Part shown: positions 52,865 through 61,030 of the stretch, in pieces
Layout: each line of letters opens with the position of its first letter
Position numbering within the stretch: the first letter of the stretch is position 1
Source: Xylaria sp. FL1777
Taxonomy: Eukaryota; Ascomycota; Sordariomycetes; Xylariales; Xylariaceae
Reading direction: 5' to 3'
NCBI GenBank assembly: GCA_022578965.1
Contig: MU400592.1
Span: forward strand, 1 to 64,000
DNA: 64,000 bases
Notes under the pieces: model-generated
What the model saw: the letters and a program-made list of their open reading frames with translations, nothing else
Database searches by the model: none
Told to the model about the DNA's origin: nothing
Program-made: the position numbers and the translations under genes

Positions 52865-53172
52865 AATAAAATAAAGCAATATAATCGCGCAAAATTTACT
52901 ATAACACTTTAATTGCAAAAAAATAAGTCATAACTTATACATTTAAGCAATTAAGCTATATATAAATTAAAAAATTAAACAATTAATTAAAAAGCTATTT
53001 AACAATACAAATAAAGCAACTATAGCTAATTTCTATAATGTTAAGCATAATAGTTAAATCTATACTTTAAAATCTAGCATAATACTTATATTCTTATTTC
53101 TACTATATAACTTAGCCTAGACTTACTTTAACTAGCTAGTTAGCTCATTTAGCCACTTTACTTTACTTTAAT
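52865..53172 (-). repeat. C2 5' LTR
   Basis: 308 bp; begins ATTAAAGTAAAGTAAAGTGG on the minus strand at 53172. Its inner end is followed by the ATTTTATTAGTGTTTTTAAT junction shared with C1 and C3 5' LTRs. Confidence 0.9.
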
Positions 53173-54700
53173 ATATATAATTTAGCAAGCATTTTTAAAA
53201 GCAGCCCGTGAAATACTGCTAACATAAAAAACGTTCTTTAAAAATAGCTTATTTTTTATAAGCAGAATTTTAACTGTAAAAATAGCGCTTAAACAAGCTA
53301 AAAACTAATTTGCTCTAAAAATAAAAACAGTATATAACATATATTTATTAGCACTATAATTAATGCTTAAAACAATATAAAAAAGCAAATTAGCTAAACA
53401 AAAATAAAAAGCTTATATTAACTTATAAATTATAGCATAAATACTACTAAACATTTAAAAGCTAATATTATACTTATTAAAATTTTTTATAAAATTAAAA
53501 GCTAACTTTATAAACAGCATTAATAAAAAAACAGCAGTAAAAACATTTAAATAATAGTTTATAAACTAATTAAAATTTAATATTACTGTTTTTTTAAATA
53601 GTTTAAAAACATATAATAACATAAGCTATAAATATACTATTTATAAAAAATAAACACTTGTTATAAAAAGAAAAAAAAAACTAAACTTATATAATATAAT
53701 GTTTAATACAAAAGTACTAAAAGCTTTAAAAAAGCTTTAAAAAGCTACGCAAAAATATTTAACTAATATTATTATAACTTTTTACATAAATAATACAGCA
53801 GCAATTTAATACGTTTAAAAAAACGCTTTAATAACGTTATAATAAGTTTTTATAAAAATATACGAACTAATAAAACAATATAATATTAAAATACGCTAAA
53901 GCTTAAAGCATTACAATATTAACAGTAATAAATAAGCAAACATACTAGCAAAACTAAAGTTAAAAAATAAATTTTATAACTTTAAAGCTACTTTAATAGC
54001 AGCTAAACTTAAAAAAACGCTAAAACAACAAATTAAAAAAATAACTAAAAACTAAACAAAGAACTTAAATGCTAGCATATTAAAATAGCTTAAAAACATA
54101 AAATATAAATACTAATTAAGCAAATGCTTAAAAGCATTATTTTTTTTTAAAAAGATTTTAAAATAGTACTTAAGTATTATATTAGTTTATAAAAACTATA
54201 AGTAGTACTACAAAAGATTTAATTATAAAAAGGCTAAAGTTTATTATATTTGCACGTTTTACTTAAAAAAAATAATAAACAAAGAATTAATATACTTAGT
54301 AAATTATAAACTTATAATAGTATTATAAAACAAATAATTAAAGCTACTTAAATTAAAACTTAAAAAAAACAAATTTAAATAGCTAAAAGCTAGCTAATTA
54401 ATGCTACTTTATAACTTAAAACTTATAAAAGTATATAATAAGCTTAAATATTTCTTTTACTTATTAAAATATTTTAAGGCGTTTTAAAGCTTTTACTAAA
54501 TAATTAACTACTTTAATAAAATATGCTTATTTTTTTAACTTAAAAGCAAGTAATGTTATATTTATAAAAATTCTATAAAAAAACAACAAAAATAAAAAAA
54601 AGCAAAAAGCAATAACAATAGTAAAAAAAAACTAAAAATAATTATATTTTAAGCTTTAGCTTAAGAGCTAAAAATATTATAGTTATTATTACTTTTTTAG
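53173..54700 (+). pseudogene. LINE RNase H and C-terminal region, continued after C2
   Basis: The LINE frame resumes right after C2. RNase H-like text near 53.78-53.95 kb reads a YINNTAAI block (VDNTAAI type), then HYNINSNK.ANILAKLKLK (GH..I.GNE.AD.LAK type), followed by an ATLIAAKLKKTLK stretch. A later segment, RFNYKKAKVYYICTFYL near 54215-54270, resembles the Cys-containing C-terminus of Tad1/I-type LINEs (RFNH..A..C.CG). This links the two halves and shows C2 inserted between RT and RNase H. The end of the LINE is not defined; no clear poly-A tail found. Confidence 0.78.
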
Positions 54701-57700
54701 TATACTAAAACTAACTTTTAAAAAAAATCCTAAAAACACATATAAAAGCAACAATAATTAATAATTAAAAACATAAGTAAAATCTAATAACTTTTAAAAA
54801 TAGCTACATAATAGCATTATATAACTATTTGCTTTAGCAAACAATATACTAAACAAAAAAAAAAGCAAAAGCTTAACTTAATAAAACTTATTAAACAACT
54901 AAAATAATAATAAAAAACTAAAGTTTTTAGCTTAAAGAATTAAAACGTAGTAAATATAAGCATTAAAATAAAATCTAAGCATACGCTACAACTTATATAA
55001 GTTTTAAAGCGGGTATGCAAAAAAGGCCAAAGGTTTTCTGCTAATTAAATATATTTATGGTTTATAAAAGCTATAATATGTAATAAAACAAAACATTAAA
55101 TCTTTCTGTAGTTAAAATAGTTTTTTTTATTAAAGCTATAACTATTTATAAAGCTAAAAAAAAGATTTATGCTAGTTTTAAACTTTTTTTTTATAAACGT
55201 TAAATTAGTAGCAAGTTTAATAGCTTAAGTATAATACTATGTGCTATAAGTAATGCTTATTTAAGCTTTATAGTTAAACATTTTGCTAAAAAACAATATA
55301 GCTAAAATGCTTATATTATTACTAAAAATAAAAGTGTTTATAGCTTAAAAAGCTATTATAATAGTAAAAATATTAGTAATTATTTTAGTAAAAGTATAGC
55401 TAAGTGTAGTAACGTTTTTATTATTTTTTTAAAGCATTAGTATTATAGCTATAACTTTAGCTTTTTTTGTAATAAAACGTTTACTAAAAGTTTTAACGTT
55501 ATTATTTAAGCTATTACTTTTATTATTGTTAAAAAAGTTTAGTAAAGCAAAAATAGCTAATATAGTACATTTGTAGCTTTATGCTTTAGTACTAAGTGTT
55601 TAATTATTAAAGCTTACGTTTTATTTAAAACTAATGCTGCATTTTTTACTTTAAGAATTTATAAGCTGCAGTATAAATTTTAAAACATAAATATAATATA
55701 CTAAAAGTTTGCTTAAGTATAAATAAGCAAAGCTAAAGCTTTTTAATAAGTTTTTAATAAAAGAAAAAAACTGTAATATTTGCATTATTATTAATACTAA
55801 GAATTATATGTGCTAAAGATTAAACCTAGCAAAAAAAAAACAAATATATAACGTTTATATGTATTATAAAGCTTTTTTTAGTAATAAATTTAAAAATATG
55901 CCTTTTATATAGCTAAGCTTTAAAATAAACTTTAGTATAAGTTTTGTAAGCTTTAATGTTGTTATTATAAATGATTTTTACTTAAAAGCTAGCTTTTTAA
56001 GTACTATAAAATGCGTTTTTTGCTTTATAAAACGTATTATTAAATATATATTGCTGCTTAAGTTTTTTTTTAATTATTATAAGTTCGGCATTTTTTTTGT
56101 TGTTTAACTTAACTATTAGCTTATTAATTATACTATTTTTGTTTTTAGGATTATGCTTTTTTTTATATACTTTTTTTTTTTTAAGCGTTAAATTAGCTAT
56201 TATTTAATACTATAAACTTTTTTTTGCTTGCTTGTTTTTCGTTAAAATGCTTAATAATACATTTAATAAGCGCATTATTTTTTTATGCATAGTTTATATA
56301 AGCAATATAAGCAATAAAATCTTTATATTTAAAAATGTATTTTTATTAATATATTAATACTTTTTGCTATTTAATTTTAAAAGTAATATTATAAATACTT
56401 TGTTTAGTTTAATTTTAAAAGTAGTTTATATTTATAAAGTAATAATTATAAGCTTTAATAATATTAATAATATATATTTTTATAGCTGCTTAAACTTTTT
56501 TAAAGCGCTTATTATTGCTATTAATATAAAAAATTATAGCTATTTTGTTTTAGTATTAAAAAAAGCGTTTATATAAGTTTTTTAAACGCATAAAAGCTAT
56601 GCTATATAGTTTAATATTACTAAGCATATTAATTATATGCTAAATATAAAGAAATAAAGCTTTAAATAATTAAGCGTGCTTTTAAAGTTTAATTTTTATA
56701 GTTAATTTTAGTTAAAGCTTAAAGTTACTAAAATTATAGTTGCTTATTAATATATATAACAGTAAAAATAAATTATAAACTATAAAAAGAATTTTATATT
56801 GCAAAAATATATAATATTATAAACTTTTTTTATTAATTACTTTTTTTAAAACTTTAATAAAAAAAAATAAATTAGTAATGCGTTTTTTTTTATAGTTATT
56901 AAAGTGCTTTATATATATTTATATAAGTAGCTAAAAAAAAAAATTGCGTTATTATAAAAGCTTTTAAGCTAAAACAATTAGCAGCTTTTTTTTGTTTTAA
57001 ATATAAATATAAATAAAATATTGCTTAATAAAATGCTGCTATAAAGCAAGCAAACATAAATTTGCTACTTATATAAAATGCTATTAAAAAAAAAAAATAA
57101 TATATGTGCTTTAAATATTATACTTAAAAAAAACAGTAGTTTTAAGCATTAAGTAGCTTTAAATGTAGTAAATATATTAATAAAAAAACTTATGCTTTAA
57201 TGCTAAATAAACAATGCTATATATTATAGTTTTAAAATACTTTATAAAAAACTATAAAACTTGTTATAAAAGTTAACTTTTTTAATATTACTTTAATAAA
57301 AACTTTAAAAGCATTATATTTTTACTTTTTAAACTTTTATATTGTTTATATGTTTTTTAAAATAATTATTTATATTTATAGAACTTATTATAAAACTTTT
57401 AAGTAAAACTAAGTATATTAACTATATTTTTAGCTTATTTATTATTTATTTATAGCTAATTTTTTTATGCAAGCTTAAATAGCTATATTAATTGTTATTT
57501 GCTTTTATATATTTAAATATATTTTTGTTTTTGCTTTTTTTTTTTTTTAGCTGTTATGCATGCATTTTATTTATTTTTAAGTACTTTTGTTTTATGCGCT
57601 TAAATAAAAAACTGCAATAGTTTTGTTTTAATTTTTGCGTTTATATATAATTTTTAAAAGGCTATATATTAGCAGCAAAAATAAGCTTTTTTTGTAATAA

Positions 57701-57858
57701 TTATTACTTTAGCTATTATAGTTATATAACTTGCTGCTATTTTAAAATTATATAAAAATAATTAGTTATACACAAAAAATTAGTGCTATTAATATATAAA
57801 GCTTGCAGTATTTTAGCTATAGTTTTTTTTGTTACTTTTAAATGCTATTATAATACAT
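54700..57858 (+). other. Unresolved transposon relics, weak Copia-integrase-like reading
   Basis: About 3.2 kb of mutated sequence. A plus-strand frame near 55.76-56.0 kb reads CNICIIINTKNYMC followed by text ending NVVIINDFYLKASFL, vaguely like a Copia CxxC plus VDDYSRY arrangement, but it is too degraded to claim. The stop-free stretch 56364-56576 belongs to the same sense and is not recognised. A pocket near 55007-55110 is much less mutated (AGCGGGTATG, AAAGGCCAAAGG). No other copy lies in the window. Confidence 0.3.
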
Positions 57859-58171
57859 GCTTTTTTACGAAGATTATATACTAAAATATTTTTTTTTTTA
57901 AAGCTTTAAAATTATAAGCTAAGCAATAATATAATATATGCTTTTTTATAAAAATTATATATTAAAATACTTTTTTTTTTAAAGCTTTAAAACTATAAGC
58001 TAAGCAATAGTATAATATATGCTTTTTTATAAAGATTATATACTAAAATATTTCTTTTTTTAAAGCTTTAAAACTATAAGCTAAGCAATAGTATAACGTA
58101 CGCTTTTTTACGAAAATTATGCGTTAAAATACTTTTTTTTTAAAGCTTTAAAACTATAAGCTAAGTAATAG
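57859..58171. repeat. 81-bp tandem repeat, almost four units
   Basis: Units begin GCTTTTTTA at 57859, 57940, 58021 and 58102, spacing exactly 81 bp; the last is truncated. Each holds a TTATATACTAAAATA block, a T run, AAAGCTTTAAAA and TATAAGCTAAGCAATA. Differences between units are transitions apart from slight T-run drift. Confidence 0.92.
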
Positions 58172-58378
58172 CTTTGTTTTTATGTTTATTTATTTAACTT
58201 TTAAACATAATATAAATAAGTTTATTATTAAAAAGTATATTATTTTAAGTAAACTTATTAATAATAAATTTAAGCTAAAGCTTTTTTATGTTATAAGCTA
58301 GTTTAATTTATTTAGTATACGTGTTGCTGTTTTAGCTATTAAAATATTTAATTATATGTTGCTATAAATTTTAGAAAA

Positions 58379-58540
58379 TTAAAAGTATAAATATTTTTTA
58401 AAAAAGAATAAAAAAAAAGAAAAACGTATAGCAGCTAATAAAAAAAAGCAAAAAAAAAAAGCTAAAGCTTATATAGCTTTTATATTAAAAACAAAAATAA
58501 AAACGTTAATATTTTTTATGCTAAAGCAAAAAAAGCGTAA
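58379..58540 (+). repeat. Direct repeat R1, first copy (~165 bp)
   Basis: Lys-codon-rich A-rich sequence containing GCAGCTAATAAAAAAAAGCA and GCTAAAGCTTATATAG, repeated at 59806-59970 about 1427 bp downstream in the same orientation. The pair could be terminal repeats of a ~1.6-kb unit or a duplicated coding end with a basic tail. Confidence 0.8.
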
Positions 58541-59805
58541 AAAAAGTAAAACTAGCTAAAGTTAAACAAAAGTAAAGCAGCTATAAAAACAAAAGTTATT
58601 ATTGCAAAAATATGTATACTATGTATACTTAATAAGCTTAATAATATTTTTAACTTTTTAATTTAGCAGCTAATAAAAATAGCAAATTTTCTAAAAGCAT
58701 TATTTAATTAAATAAATATTTTTAATTTTGCTAAGTTAAAAATTTTAATAATTTACTTAAATTGTTTATATATATATAAGTGCTTTTTAATGCTTTTTAA
58801 TGCTAATAAATTATGCTTAAAATAATATTTATTAATAAAAAGTATTTATAGTATTATTATATAAAGCATAATTACTAATATATATTTGCTTTAAAAAAAA
58901 CAATAAAGCTAACGCTATAATATAATTGCTAGTATTTGCTTTAAATAAAATAATAAAGCTAATATTGCAGCGCTTTTTTTTTGTAAAAAAAGTTTATAAA
59001 AACTATGCTTATAATTATTTATTAATAAACAAACTTTTAAGCTTTTATTTAATTAAAATAAGAAATTTTTTAATATGCTTATAAGCTAATATATTATGCT
59101 TAAATATTTTTTTAGCTAGAATATTTTATAGTTTAAAAAATATAAAATTTTTTTAAGCTAAAAACGTTTAATTTAAATTGCATTATGTTTAAAAAAAATG
59201 CTTTTATTATTTTTTGCTATAAACTAATAGCAAAAAAATAGTAATAATTTGTTTACTTTAATTATAGTTTGCTTAATATTAATTAATATTATATAAAGCA
59301 GTTATAACTATAATTTTTTTTATAATATTAATAATATGCTTTTTTAAACTAAAAACAGCAAAAAGTTTTTAAAGAATGCTTTATAATAATAAATGTTAAG
59401 TTAATATAATAATAACTTATAAAATAATGCTTAAAAAAACTATAAAAAAAAAACACTAAATATTACTTTTGTAGTTTTTAAAAATAACTAAAATAGAAAA
59501 AAAAGCTAAATAAACGTACTGCAAGTTTTAAAGCAAAAAAACAAAAATAATGTAGCAAGCACTTAAAAAAAAAGCACTTAAAAAAAAAAAAAAAAAAAAA
59601 GCTTTTAGTTATAAAATAAAACAAGCATAAAAGTATAACTAAAAATAAGCGCTTATAAAAACATTTAAAAACTTTAAATTGCTATAAAGTTTAGTTAAAT
59701 AAGCTAAGTTAGCTTATAAGTTAGCTTTAAAAGTTATAGTAATTTTACTGCTAAAATAAACAAAAAGCAAGCTTTTTTTTGCTAATATTTTTAAAAAAAA
59801 AAAAA
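58541..59805. other. Interior between the R1 copies
   Basis: AT-rich, no coding sequence recognised. It contains a 50-bp near-tandem repeat starting ATTTGCTTTAAA at 58884 and 58934, and a poly-A run of about 18 at 59582-59600 preceded by a duplicated AGCACTTAAAAAAAA. Whether this is the body of a small element is unknown. Confidence 0.45.
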
Positions 59806-59970
59806 TTAAAAGTATAAATGTTTTTTAAAAAAAAATAAAAAAGAAAAAAAACGTGTAGCAGCTAATAAAAAAAAGCAAAAAAAAAAAGCTAAAGCTTATA
59901 TAGTTTTTATACTAAAAACAAAAAAACAAAAACGTTAATATTTTTTATGCTAAAGCAAAAAAAGCGCAAA
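59806..59970 (+). repeat. Direct repeat R1, second copy
   Basis: Second copy of the 165-bp sequence at 58379. It matches with transitions and small A-run length changes. Confidence 0.8.
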
Positions 59971-59987
59971 TAATTAAATAAAGCAAA

Positions 59988-60024
59988 AAAGCTTGCTTAT
60001 TAGCTTGTATAATAAGCAAGCTTT
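59988..60024. repeat. Long perfect hairpin, 15-bp arms
   Basis: Arms AAAGCTTGCTTATTA (59988-60002) and TAATAAGCAAGCTTT (60010-60024) around the 7-base loop GCTTGTA. It lies just after the second R1 copy; CTAA occurs 12 bases downstream and CTAG 16 bases downstream. This resembles a Helitron 3' end but is not proof of one. Confidence 0.75.
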
Positions 60025-60722
60025 AATAAAAACAAACTAACTAGTGTTTTTTTGCTGCTTATTAAAATAAATAAGCTATTATTGTTAATTTTTAAGAAAA
60101 AGTTAATATAAATTTTAATAAATTTAAATAATTTAAAGAAAACTAATATAAATTAAGCTATTAATATAACTAAACAAAAATAGTTTTTAAGCAGCAATAA
60201 ATATAATAGCAATTTTTAAATTGCTAAAAATTTAAGCAAGCTAAATAAAAGCATTACTAACTTGTTTATAGCAGCTTAAAATAAAACTTATGCTTTGTTT
60301 AAAACTAATGCTGCTTTTTTTTATTATATGTTATATTTTTTTACTTTTTAAACCTTTAAATTGTTTATATGTTTTAAATTATATTAAAAATTTAATTTTG
60401 TGCGCTTATTTATAGCTAACTAAAGCGCTTAAAATTATAAAGTACATAATTAGCTTTTTTTAAAAAAACTAACCGCATTAAACTATTACATTTTTCCTTT
60501 TCTTTTATTTTTGATCTTTTATTATTGTTTTACTTTATTTTATTTATTATAACATTAATGTAAGCTTTTCTTTTTTATTACTTCGTAATGCAGAAAACCT
60601 TTAGCCATAAAACCCCTAAAAGTACAAAATAGCATTATAATTTAATAAAAATACAACATATAGCAATTAATTAACTAATTAATTAATTAATCGATTCTCT
60701 TTGTACTAATATATTTCATTAT
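60025..60722. other. Spacer before C3, partly less mutated
   Basis: No coding sequence recognised. The part at about 60470-60720 keeps CC, GG, TC and GA dinucleotides (AACCGCATTAAAC, TTGATCTTTT, GCCATAAAACCCC), so it is likely low-copy DNA little touched by the mutator, or a recent arrival. Confidence 0.5.
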
Positions 60723-61030
60723 ATTAAAGTAGAGTAAAGTGGCTAAATGAGCTAACTAGCTAGTTAAAGTAAGTCTAGGCTAAATTATATAGTAGGAATA
60801 AAAGTATAAGTATTACGCTAGATTTTAAAGTATAGATTTAACTATTATGCTTAACATTATAAAAATTAGCTATAGTTGCTTTATTTGTATTGTTAAATAG
60901 CTTTTTAATTAATTGTTTAATTCCTTAATTTATATATGGCTTAATTGTTTAAATACGTAAGTTATAACTTATTTTTTTGCAATTAAAGTATTATAATAAA
61001 TCTTGCGTAATTATATTGCTTTATTTTATT
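60723..61030 (+). repeat. C3 5' LTR
   Basis: Begins ATTAAAGTAGAGTAAAGTGG, the least mutated start among the five copies, and ends at the TATTTTATTAATG junction. The flank on the left ends TTTCATTAT. Confidence 0.9.

Larger units (their letters stand above)
38210..53172 (-). mobile_element. C2: second giant Gypsy element, 14,963 bp, inserted in the LINE
   Basis: Inverted copy of C1; position(C1) plus position(C2) equals 63,995 at both ends and 63,996 at RT, so the two have identical length with at most one compensating single-base indel. 5' LTR at 52865-53172, 3' LTR at 38210-38517. The insertion splits a LINE between RT and RNase H. Flanks carry ATATAT on both sides, compatible with a short target duplication but low in complexity. 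All differences noticed against C1 are transitions. Confidence 0.92.

Noticed and set aside
55760..56010. Copia integrase
   Set aside because: A CxxC-like segment and one core-like phrase are too degraded, and no Copia RT motif was found nearby; kept only as a weak remark.
55500..56600. Starship captain (DUF3435) or other large cargo element
   Set aside because: No tyrosine recombinase motif could be read; similarity was impressionistic.
57859..58171. CRISPR-like array
   Set aside because: Units are contiguous 81-bp tandem repeats with no unique spacers, in a eukaryotic transposon context.
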